40,301 nt of DNA from Frankia gtarii (GTDB lineage Bacteria; Actinomycetota; Actinomycetes; Frankiales; Frankiaceae): the NCBI RefSeq assembly GCF_025403375.1, contig NZ_JAMPTM010000027.1, forward strand, positions 1-40,301, in the 5' to 3' direction. Position numbers and translations under genes: made by a program. A model generated the notes under the pieces. The model was not told the DNA's origin. It ran no database searches and worked only from the letters and a program-made list of their open reading frames with translations. This document shows, in pieces, positions 16,707-23,662 of this stretch. Position 1 is the stretch's first letter. Each line of letters opens with the position of its first letter.

Positions 16707-17853
16707 GAGCGTGCGTAACCGGGAGGGTCGCGAACCTCCGGACGTCATCTGGCGGATCAAAAACTTTCTTCTGTCGAAGTCGGAGATCCTCGATCTCGTG
16801 GGCCTGATGGGCAACAGCGCAGATCTTCTTCCACAGCGCCTGCCGCTCCCCGAGGCCCGGTTCACGAAACAGAGCTGGAAGCAGCCTGTTCCAGGCGGCA
16901 GCGTTGTGGGCGTCCGCTTCTCTGCGGACATCGCCGCCGTAGCCCTCGAAACGGGTGAGCGGCCTGCCCTGGCAGACCACGCAGCCGCACGTCGGAGGCT
17001 GGTGATTGGCGTAGCGGGTCGCGAGCGTGTGGCCGCTGGTGAAGCGCAGAAGCTCGGGAAACAGCACCATCGGCGGTACTGCTCCACCGCGTTTCTTGGT
17101 CTGTGCCTTCTCGTCCGGCGGAATGGTGTGGCGCATCCCGCTGGTGGCGCCCATCGCGGCGAAGGGAGCCCCGTGGGCGATCCCGTCGAACGCGGCGAAG
17201 TCGGTGCGCCACGGGGCGACGCCCGGCACGCCGACAAGCAGACGGCGAAGGTTCGCTGTCGCTTCCTCCCTCTCGTCGAGGGGGTTGAACTGCCCTCCGA
17301 GAGCGAGGGCCACCGGGTGACCGATATCCGCGAGTTCCACGGTGAACAGGTCGAGGTAGGGGTCGACAAGCCAGCCGACCGCGGCCGGAACCACGACGAC
17401 CGTGTCGGTCCGGTCGAGACCTTTGGCCCCCTCGACGACCGCACGCAGCGCAGCGCGATCCCCGGCCTGCAGATAACCGGTCGGCGTCAGCGCAACCGTT
17501 GCACCGCGGCAGATCTGCTCATCCAACGCCTGATCCAATCCGGAACCGAACAGATCATCCTGCCCGGCGTGCGCGAAGGGCACCTCAGGCGTCGCGACGT
17601 GAGTGGTGTAAAGGCCGGGGTCGCCGATGAGCGGCCCGGAATAACCTTCAGCCCGCAGCTTCTCGATCTTCGTGAAGGGGTTCGTCCGGCCCCCGCAGAT
17701 CGCGAGCCCCCCGTGGCGAGGATCGAGACCTTCCAACGCCTGCAACCCGTGAGCGTCGGCGAGCAGGAAGATCCGCTCGGACAGCAGACGCTCCGCCGGG
17801 GTGGCGGCCGGCCGTGGCGCCGGAACGGGCGGGAGCAGGGCCTCGTCATTCAT
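16678..17853 (-). CDS. tRNA-guanine transglycosylase-like protein
   Basis: The product of 391 residues has the size of a bacterial TGT (about 380). Four features match that TIM-barrel family. The zinc site is C289-x-C291-x2-C294 with H316 in DAHN, like TGT's CxCxxC...HN. VALALGGQFNP (182-191) corresponds to the substrate-binding GG loop. AFDGIAHG (221-228) sits where TGT's nucleophilic aspartate segment lies. LIGDPGLYTTH (75-85) sits where DSGGFQ lies. The motifs are divergent, so it is not housekeeping Tgt. Relatives exchange guanine for a 7-deazaguanine in tRNA or, as DpdA, in DNA. ATG 17853 is chosen because the upstream extension is not conserved. No preQ0 synthesis genes are nearby. Confidence 0.55.
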   Translation of the reverse strand: MNDEALLPPVPAPRPAATPAERLLSERIFLLADAHGLQALEGLDPRHGGLAICGGRTNPFTKIEKLRAEGYSGPLIGDPGLYTTHVATPEVPFAHAGQDDLFGSGLDQALDEQICRGATVALTPTGYLQAGDRAALRAVVEGAKGLDRTDTVVVVPAAVGWLVDPYLDLFTVELADIGHPVALALGGQFNPLDEREEATANLRRLLVGVPGVAPWRTDFAAFDGIAHGAPFAAMGATSGMRHTIPPDEKAQTKKRGGAVPPMVLFPELLRFTSGHTLATRYANHQPPTCGCVVCQGRPLTRFEGYGGDVRREADAHNAAAWNRLLPALFREPGLGERQALWKKICAVAHQAHEIEDLRLRQKKVFDPPDDVRRFATLPVTHAPIPLPAQGS

Positions 17854-18745
17854 GCGTGACCTCGTGGACTGGAGCGAGGGATAAGGATCAGCGCCGGGCG
17901 GTGGACAAGCGTCGCGTGACTCGTCGGAGACCAGGCCGACCCTCCCGGCTGCAGCGGCGGGTGATCCGGCTTCGGCCACGAGCTGGGTGGCAGGCCGGTT
18001 GACGAGACGAGATTTCTCAACCGGAAAGCGGCCAGGCTCTCGCCTACGGTAACCCAACACGGACAACTCGACCATCAGTCGGCGATACACCGGTCACCGA
18101 TCGCATCCAGGAACCTGAGCGGACTACTTCACCGCAGAGACCACGGGCAGTCTCACCGCTGGCAGCCGCGGGAAGGCTGTCCGGGGGCCGATGCATGCCG
18201 CGTGCTTCCCCGGCCGGGTCGATCAGCAGCAGATCATCTGCCAGGTGAACCGGCCCGCCGGCACCAGGGCCCACGAACCCGTCCGGGTCGCGCGGACCCG
18301 GCAGCGGATCGACCCGCAACCGCTCCCAGGCGTAGGTGAGCACCGTCGGCGAGACATCGTCCGGGCGGAGCGCACGGTGGATCACCACGGCGGCCAGACC
18401 GCCGCGCCGGACGGCTCCCGTCCCGCCGAGGGACGACACAGCCGAGCAAAGGCCGAGGTCGCAGCCGGATTCAGTGCCGAGGCCGGAGCCGGGCCATGGA
18501 CCGAAGCCCGGACCGACCAAAGCGAGGACCGAAGCCGAGGCCCGGGCCGGAGTCGGGAGGCGAATGCCGACGGCGCGTCGAGTATTCCTGGCAAAGCCAG
18601 TCTTTAGCCGATGGTAACGATTCTCACAGTCCGCCCGCCCCTCTGTTCGTCCGGCAGGGGACGAGTAAGGGTATTGGGGGAAACTCCGCATCTTCACACC
18701 CCGATCCTTCCCACGGATTCCGCACGTCTAAATCAGAAGGTATTG
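17854..18745. other. long region without a clear gene; possible degenerate minus-strand frame
   Basis: About 890 bp. A minus-strand frame (18044-18697) includes a protein-like stretch with coding-style third-position GC, AVVIHRALRPDDVSPTVLTY and DDLLLIDPAGEARG at about 18195-18430, but no convincing start, family or conserved end. It may be a decayed gene. The 18450-18560 part is a degenerate GC-rich Gly/Pro/Ser repeat. Just upstream of the MFS gene (18600-18740) GC content drops, which fits its promoter. Confidence 0.3.
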
Positions 18746-20245
18746 ATGCGTCAAGGTCCTCTTGCTGGCAGATACGCGGCGTCCGCAGCCATGGTGATAT
18801 TCGCGCTTATTCCCTACCTGGCTCTGTCAGCCGCGCTTGAACCGTTGGCGCCGATCGTCGCCAAGCAACTGCACATGAGCGCGCAGACGATGAGCATCAG
18901 CTCGGGCCTGGGCAACGCGGCCTACGCGCTGGGGACGGTGCTCGCCGTCCAGCTGGGTCTGCACCTGCCGCAACGGCGGATGCTGCTCGGCTACGCAGTC
19001 GTGCTCGTCGTCGGATCGGTGCTGACGGCGGCGGCGCAGGACGCGGCCATGTTCATCGTCGGCCACCTGTTGCAGGGCCTGGCCACCAGCATGCTGCTGA
19101 TCGCTGCGGCCCCTGCGCTGGCGATCGGCTACCCGCGCGAGAAGCTGCGCACCACCGTCATGATCATGAATATGGGTATCTTCGGCGCGGTCGCGCTCGG
19201 CCCGTTCATCGGTGGTCTGCAGGCTGACGCCAACGCCTGGCGACCGCTGTTCTGGGTCGTCACCGGGGTCTCGGTGCTGGCGCTGCTGCTGGTCGTGCTC
19301 ACCTTCGAGGACGCACCGCCGGCGAACCCCGACGCCCCGCGCGACCTGCCGGCGATCGCGCTGTCCGCGGTCGGCAGCCTGGCGGCTTTCCTGGGCGCGT
19401 CCGAACTGACCAGCCACAGCTTCCTGGACGTCGAGGTGATCGCACCGCTGCTCGGCGGGCTGGCACTGATCGTCGTTCTCGTCGTCTACCAGTACCGGGC
19501 CACGCAGCCGCTGCTGATGGTCCGGGAGATGCTCACCAGCTCGATTCCGGTCGCGGGCGTGGTGATCGCGCTGTTCGCCGCGGCGGCGTCGGTGTCCGCG
19601 ACGGGACTGACCGCCGCGGTGCTCGCGGAGAAATACGGCCCGGTGCGCGTCGGGCTGCTCTACCTGCCCGAACTCGGCGGCGCGGTGATCGCCGCGATCG
19701 CGTTCGGCTTCGTCATCACCCGGCGTTCCGTGCACTACATGCCGCTCGTGGGCATGGTCCTGCTCGCCGCCGGAATCCTGGTCTTCTGGTTCGCGATGCC
19801 GGCGAGCCAGCCGCTGGCGCTGGTCGGCTCGGCACTGACCGGGCTCGCCCTCGGCGCCACGGTCGCCCCGGCGTTGTTCGTCGCCGGTTTCTCCCTGCCT
19901 TCCGCCAACCTTCAGCGCGTGTTCGCCCTGGTCGAACTGCTACGTGCGGTCGCCGCCTTCATGATCGCGCCGATCTTCGCCCATTTCGCGGCCACGGTGA
20001 CCGGCGACCTCAACGAGGGAACGAACATCGCCCTGTGGATCGGCCTTGGCCTGGCCCTCGTCGGCGGCGCCATCGGCGTCGCGATCTACGCCCTGAGCGG
20101 TGCCCGCCCGCAGGCCCCCGACGTCGACACGTTCCTGGGTGCCCTGCGTCCGGCCTGGTACTCTCCCCCGCTGCTGGCCAGAGTTCGCCGAACCCACCTC
20201 GATGATCTGGACATCGCCATCCCCGTCCCGGAAAGCGTCGACTGA
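18746..20245 (+). CDS. MFS transporter, drug-efflux type
   Basis: The product of 499 residues has 12-14 hydrophobic segments, starting with AAMVIFALIPYLALSAALEP, and the MFS pattern of helices (for example GHLLQGLATSMLLIAAAPAL and FGAVALGPFIGG, which resembles the antiporter motif C of DHA2-type exporters). It sits in the membrane and probably exports a small molecule by proton antiport. Hydrophilic residues 440-499 form a cytoplasmic tail. ATG 18746 has AGAAGG 5 nt upstream. The stop is 1 nt before the start of the UspA gene, so both form one operon. The substrate is unknown. Confidence 0.88.
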   Translation: MRQGPLAGRYAASAAMVIFALIPYLALSAALEPLAPIVAKQLHMSAQTMSISSGLGNAAYALGTVLAVQLGLHLPQRRMLLGYAVVLVVGSVLTAAAQDAAMFIVGHLLQGLATSMLLIAAAPALAIGYPREKLRTTVMIMNMGIFGAVALGPFIGGLQADANAWRPLFWVVTGVSVLALLLVVLTFEDAPPANPDAPRDLPAIALSAVGSLAAFLGASELTSHSFLDVEVIAPLLGGLALIVVLVVYQYRATQPLLMVREMLTSSIPVAGVVIALFAAAASVSATGLTAAVLAEKYGPVRVGLLYLPELGGAVIAAIAFGFVITRRSVHYMPLVGMVLLAAGILVFWFAMPASQPLALVGSALTGLALGATVAPALFVAGFSLPSANLQRVFALVELLRAVAAFMIAPIFAHFAATVTGDLNEGTNIALWIGLGLALVGGAIGVAIYALSGARPQAPDVDTFLGALRPAWYSPPLLARVRRTHLDDLDIAIPVPESVD

Positions 20246-20246
20246 C

Positions 20247-20744
20247 ATGTCCTCACCTCACACTGACGCCGACGCCGCCGTGCTGCCCAGTGCCCGAGCT
20301 GGCCACACCGGCCTGGTGCTGTTCGCCTATGACGGCAGTGACGTCGCCGGCCACGCCATCCAGTTCGCCGCAACGCAGCTCCCGCCCGGACGCGAGGCGC
20401 TCGTCCTGTGCGCCTGGCAGCCGGCCGATGTCGGCTTCACCCCGGTCGGCTCGCAGCATTTCGACGCGAACAGCGCCGCCGAGGTCGAGAAGGCCGCCGC
20501 CGACATCGCCGCACACGGTGCCCACCTCGCGAACACCGCCGGCTTCCGCGCCCAGAGCGCCACCGTCCAGGCGGCACCGACCTGGAAGGGCATCATCGCC
20601 ACCGCCACCGAACGCCGGGCGGACCTCATCGTTGTCGGCGCCCATCGACACTCCCGGCTGGCCGGCCACCTGCTCGGCAGCGTGGCCACCTCCGTCGTCG
20701 CCCACGCCCCCGGCGCGGTCCTGGTCGTCCACCAGCGAGACTGA
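20247..20744 (+). CDS. universal stress protein, UspA family
   Basis: The product of 165 residues is a single Usp domain. The N-terminal strand and acidic residue are in LVLFAYDGSDVAGHAIQFA. The C-terminal phosphate loop region reads ADLIVVGAHRHS, RLAGHLLGSVATSVV and GAVLVVH. In ATP-binding Usp proteins this is G-x2-G-x9-G-S/T. Here the first GxxG is replaced by GAHR while the later G-S is kept, so nucleotide binding may be altered. It begins 1 nt after the MFS stop; pairing of a Usp domain with a transporter suggests it modulates that transporter. Confidence 0.85.
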   Translation: MSSPHTDADAAVLPSARAGHTGLVLFAYDGSDVAGHAIQFAATQLPPGREALVLCAWQPADVGFTPVGSQHFDANSAAEVEKAAADIAAHGAHLANTAGFRAQSATVQAAPTWKGIIATATERRADLIVVGAHRHSRLAGHLLGSVATSVVAHAPGAVLVVHQRD

Positions 20745-20773
20745 TCCGAGCCGGTCAGCGCAGGCAGTCACAA

Positions 20774-20830
20774 AAAGCGGCAGAGCCCCGCGCCTTGGAT
20801 GGGGGTGCGGGGCTCTGGCCTGTCTCAACC
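20774..20830. repeat. 57-bp direct repeat, copy 1 (displaced tRNA terminator)
   Basis: This copy matches 22430-22486 with two differences. It contains the 13-bp hairpin and the flank that normally follow the tRNA-Arg gene, but no tRNA is next to it. The two copies bracket the toxin-antitoxin islet. Confidence 0.9.
20782..20816 (-). terminator. rho-independent terminator (copy 1)
   Basis: The stem is AGAGCCCCGCGCC / GGTGCGGGGCTCT (13 bp with one G-U pair) with a 9-nt loop. On the minus strand it is followed within a few bases by TTTTT. It also lies 40 bp after the UspA gene on the plus strand and can end that transcript. Confidence 0.75.
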
Positions 20831-20834
20831 TCAC

Positions 20835-20852
20835 GTGCGTTCAGCAACGCAC
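20835..20852. terminator. small hairpin GTGCGTT-CAGC-AACGCAC
   Basis: A perfect 7-bp stem with a 4-nt loop is followed by AAAA on the plus strand. It could act as a further terminator between the convergent UspA and PemK-like genes. Confidence 0.4.
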
Positions 20853-20934
20853 AAAATGCGCTGCGCCACCTCGACCAGCCCGCGCGGGTGCCGGTCGCGA
20901 CCACGACCACGGCCGCGGACCTCGCCGAACCCGA

Positions 20935-20976
20935 CTAGCGCCTAGCGCCTAGCGCCTAGCGCCTAGCGCCTAGCGC
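20935..20976. repeat. 7-bp tandem repeat CTAGCGC, six copies
   Basis: Six perfect copies run across the 3' end of the PemK/MazF-like gene, whose stop TAG (20970-20972) lies inside the array. The unit contains CTAG, so it carries a TAG on both strands. As 7 is not a multiple of 3, the array places stop codons in all six frames. Confidence 0.95.
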
Positions 20977-21620
20977 CAGCCGTAGCGCTGATGCAGCCGG
21001 TCCGCGACCCGCTCGAACGGCTCGCGCGGCAGGGCCGTCGACTCCCGGCGCATCCCGCCCTCGTGCACCCGGATCACCCGGTCCAGGTTGACCCAGGACG
21101 GTCGATGCTCGCCGTCCCACCCGCCCGCGCCGACGGACACAAAGTCACCCTCGCCGTCATGGTCCTTGCTGGTCAGCTGCACGGCCAGGTAGGTGCCCGC
21201 GGATTCGACGGCCACCACGAGCACCGGCCGATCCTTGCCCCGCCCGTCGTTCTCCTCGAACGGCACCCACGTCCAGACGATCTCGCCGGGATCCGGAGCC
21301 CCGTCCGACTGCGGCGCGTAGCTCATCCGCACCGGCCCGATGCGACCCGGATCGACCTCCACGGTGGCCTCCGGCCCGGACTCGCCCGGCGAGACCTCCG
21401 CATGCGCGCGGGACGACCGTGCCCGCTCCCGGGGCGGGTGAGGGCGCGCGGCTGCCCCCGAGGGCGAAGAGGAAGACGAAGCGGGGGAAGGGGCCTTCGG
21501 TGTTGACGCCGACCGCCGCCGACCTTCCCGTCCCGCCTCCCGCGAGGGTGCCTCACCCTGGCGGCGCCCGCCCGTCACCAGATCGGACACGATCTTGACC
21601 AGATCCCCCAGCAATCCCAT
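20970..21620 (-). CDS. PemK/MazF-like protein with disordered N-terminal region
   Basis: The product is 216 residues. Residues 1-16 (MGLLGDLVKIVSDLVTG) form an amphipathic helix. Residues about 17-95 are low-complexity and charged. Residues about 105-216 form a PemK/MazF-type domain: GEIVWTWVPFEENDGRGKDR, PVLVVAVESAGTYLAVQLTS, RPSWVNLDRVIRV and an end FERVADRLHQRYGWR. The KDRPVLVV core is typical of actinobacterial PemK-like proteins. MazF enzymes cut mRNA; activity of this subgroup is not known to me. No MazE-like antitoxin precedes it. ATG 21620 gives the conserved MGLL start. Confidence 0.78.
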   Translation of the reverse strand: MGLLGDLVKIVSDLVTGGRRQGEAPSREAGREGRRRSASTPKAPSPASSSSSPSGAAARPHPPRERARSSRAHAEVSPGESGPEATVEVDPGRIGPVRMSYAPQSDGAPDPGEIVWTWVPFEENDGRGKDRPVLVVAVESAGTYLAVQLTSKDHDGEGDFVSVGAGGWDGEHRPSWVNLDRVIRVHEGGMRRESTALPREPFERVADRLHQRYGWR

Positions 21621-21796
21621 GCCGCCACAATAATTGGACGCCGCCGCCGCATTCGGAGGGTTCGTCCGGCACACGTCAAGACGCGAGGTGGCGGTCAGAC
21701 GACGGTCGCGAGTTCAGCGAACGTGACGACAAGCCGGAGAAGCCTCGGCCGGCAGGTAGACCGATCTCGACCCGTCATGCGGGCATACTGGTGTTC

Positions 21797-22036
21797 ATGG
21801 AAGCTGACCTCCTCGCGCTGATCGTCGCCGACCCGGCCGTCAGTCACGGACAGGCTTGCATCCGAGGTAGCCGCGTGCCCGTCAGCGTGGTGCTCGACTG
21901 CCTGGCGGACGGCATGTCCGTCTCGGAGATCGTCACCGAGTACCCCTCGATCGACGGTTCGGGAGTGCGGGCGGCAGCCGCCTACGGCGCCCGTCTTGCC
22001 CGGGAGGAACTCATACCGATCCACACGGCCCCATGA
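21797..22036 (+). CDS. DUF433 antitoxin-like protein
   Basis: The product of 79 residues is a DUF433 protein: LIVADPAVSHGQACIRGSRV, PVSVVLDCLADGMSVSEIVT and EYPSIDGSGVRAAAAYG form the usual helix-turn-helix-like domain. DUF433 proteins act as antitoxins of VapBC-type pairs with DUF5615 toxins. Its TGA overlaps the ATG of the next gene by 4 nt. ATG 21797 is preferred over the GTG six bases earlier. Confidence 0.85.
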   Translation: MEADLLALIVADPAVSHGQACIRGSRVPVSVVLDCLADGMSVSEIVTEYPSIDGSGVRAAAAYGARLAREELIPIHTAP

Positions 22037-22395
22037 AGGTCAAGCTTGACGAGGGCCTACCGGTCTCGCTCGCCGAACAGCTCGCCAAGTTCGACATCGA
22101 TGCCGACACCGTATTCAGCGAGCAGCTTGCGGGACGGACAGACCCCGAGGTGCTCGCTGCTGCAAGCGACGATGGCCGGATCGTGTTCACCCTCGACCGC
22201 GGCTTCGGCAACGTCCGTGCCTACCCGCCCGGGTCCCATCGCGGGATCGTGGTATTCCGCGTTGACGACCAGTCAGCCCGCACGGTGATCTCGGCGGTCG
22301 AAAACCTCGCCGCCCAGCATGACCTCGCTGACCTGGCCGATGCCATCACCGTGGTGCATCGCGGTCTGCTTCGCATCCGCCGCGAGGACAGCTGA
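22033..22395 (+). CDS. DUF5615 PIN-like toxin
   Basis: The product of 120 residues matches DUF5615 (Mut7-C-like, PIN fold). MKVKLDEGLPVSLAEQL carries the first acidic pair, VFSEQLAGRTDPEVLAAA is the middle block, and GRIVFTLDRGFGN has the aspartate typical of the active site, followed by HRGIVVFRV. It is the expected partner of the DUF433 gene, with which it overlaps by 4 nt. Toxicity by RNA cleavage is likely from the family, not shown here. Confidence 0.85.
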   Translation: MKVKLDEGLPVSLAEQLAKFDIDADTVFSEQLAGRTDPEVLAAASDDGRIVFTLDRGFGNVRAYPPGSHRGIVVFRVDDQSARTVISAVENLAAQHDLADLADAITVVHRGLLRIRREDS

Positions 22396-22429
22396 CTACC
22401 ATGCCGCGATTGCAGTACCGAAGATCCTG

Positions 22430-22486
22430 AAAGCGGCAGAGCCCCGCACCTTGGATGGGGGTGCGGGGCTCCGGCCTGTCTCAACC
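22430..22486. repeat. 57-bp direct repeat, copy 2 (at the tRNA-Arg 3' flank)
   Basis: This copy sits in its natural place just after the 3' end of tRNA-Arg (minus strand). It differs from 20774-20830 at two positions. Confidence 0.9.
22439..22471 (-). terminator. rho-independent terminator of tRNA-Arg
   Basis: The stem is GAGCCCCGCACC / GGTGCGGGGCTC (12 bp) with a 9-nt loop, followed on the minus strand by a short T run. It begins about 20 nt after the tRNA. Confidence 0.75.
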
Positions 22487-22491
22487 GTGCG

Positions 22492-22564
22492 TGCGCTCGG
22501 AGGGAATCGAACCCCCAACCTTCTGATCCGTAGTCAGATGCTCTGTCCGTTGAGCTACGAGCGC
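22492..22564 (-). tRNA. tRNA-Arg (ACG)
   Basis: The minus strand folds as a cloverleaf: acceptor stem GCGCTCG / CGAGCGC, D-arm TAGCTCAACGGACAGAGCA, anticodon stem TCTGA / TCAGA with loop CTACGGA giving anticodon ACG, and T-arm ending in GGTTCGATTCC. The discriminator base is A and CCA is not encoded. It is followed by a hairpin terminator at 22439-22471. Confidence 0.95.
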
Positions 22565-22888
22565 ATGCCCGCCACCGTGGTGGCCGGCGGTGCCAGCTTA
22601 CAGCACAGCGGGAGCGCCTCAGGGGCCGCGTCAACTCGGGGCCATCCGTAGATCGTCCGGTGCGCGCAGTGGTGGTTGACGTGAGGATGCCTCGCCTCTC
22701 CGGGGAGTCTGCAGATGCCACACCGGGCACCGGTCTGGTCGCTCGGCGCACCGTGACGCGTAGTATGAGCAAGCTCTCGGGGGGGAGACGCTTCGACGTC
22801 CCCATGAACTCGGACGTAGCGGCGCACTGGGACCTCGCTCCGTCCTCGCGGCTAATGATCTTATTGGCCCCTTGCGGACGGAACGAGG
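22565..22888. other. spacer between tRNA-Arg and the Ig-like gene
   Basis: About 320 bp. I see no conserved gene. A short plus-strand frame at 22660-22911 lacks protein-like composition. The promoters of the tRNA (minus) and of the downstream two-gene operon (plus) should both be here, but I could not identify boxes with confidence. Confidence 0.3.
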
Positions 22889-23662
22889 ATGGCCAGGCCA
22901 CACGAAGATGATCTTCCGCCACAGTCGCCCGGCTTCGTGCACTGCACGGTGGCTCCCGGGGTCGCTGTCACCGGCGCCGACGGGCTGCTGTCCTGGTCCG
23001 CGCCTGGCGCCGACGTCGTCGACATCGCCGGTCTGGGGCGTTTTCCGGCCACCGGGTCCGTCCCCGTCACGCTGACGGCGTCGGGCCGATACTTCCTGCG
23101 GGCTTCCGGGCCCACCGGGACGGCCCAGGGCAGGACGAACTTCGTCCGGGTCCTCGCACCGCCGGTCATCACCCTGGTGGAAGTGCCGGCACCGCCGCGG
23201 ACCGACCTCGGCGAGCCCCTCCTGCGGGATCCACGCACGCGGAATCCGCGCATGCAGGATCCGCGCACGCGGGAGGCGCGTCGGCTGCCCGCCACGCATG
23301 CCCTGAGTCGGCTCGCCGTCCTCCCCCTCTCGGCAGCGTCCGCGCCCTCGGCCGGCGTCGGGCCCATGGCCCCGCGCAACGCCTTCCGCACCAGTAACAC
23401 CTTCCGCACCGGCGGCGACTCCCGTCCTGGCCCGGCGACCGGCGACGGCGGACGCGACGGATGGTGGCGTTCGATGGGCGAGTTGGCGGGCCACCTCGGC
23501 GGGATGGCAAAGCCACCGCCCTCGGGATGGTCGCGTCGGGCGGCGGACGCATCGCGGCGCGGGCGTCGGGCTTGGCCGCGCGGGTGCGGGGCGGCGGTCC
23601 GCGCGCTGCGGCGCGGGCGATCCGCCGGGCCGCGAACGTGGCGGGGGGTGGGCTCGCCGTGA
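22889..23662 (+). CDS. Ig-like-domain protein, first gene of the DUF4407 operon
   Basis: The product is 257 residues. Residues about 15-95 look like a beta-sandwich (GFVHCTVAPGVAVTGADGLL, SWSAPGADVVDIAGLG, PVTLTASGRYFLRASG), similar to bacterial Ig-like domains that give an orientation or binding surface. Residues 95-175 are a linker with Asp/Pro/Arg repeats (DPRTRNPRMQDPRTRE). The C-terminal 80 residues are basic. No signal peptide or membrane helix is seen. Its TGA overlaps the GTG start of the DUF4407 gene (GTGA), so the two are translationally coupled. Family is uncertain. Confidence 0.65.
   Translation: MARPHEDDLPPQSPGFVHCTVAPGVAVTGADGLLSWSAPGADVVDIAGLGRFPATGSVPVTLTASGRYFLRASGPTGTAQGRTNFVRVLAPPVITLVEVPAPPRTDLGEPLLRDPRTRNPRMQDPRTREARRLPATHALSRLAVLPLSAASAPSAGVGPMAPRNAFRTSNTFRTGGDSRPGPATGDGGRDGWWRSMGELAGHLGGMAKPPPSGWSRRAADASRRGRRAWPRGCGAAVRALRRGRSAGPRTWRGVGSP

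Noticed and set aside
20774-20830. Possible second tRNA next to repeat copy 1
   Set aside because: Only the terminator and flank are present; no cloverleaf can be formed from the adjoining sequence.
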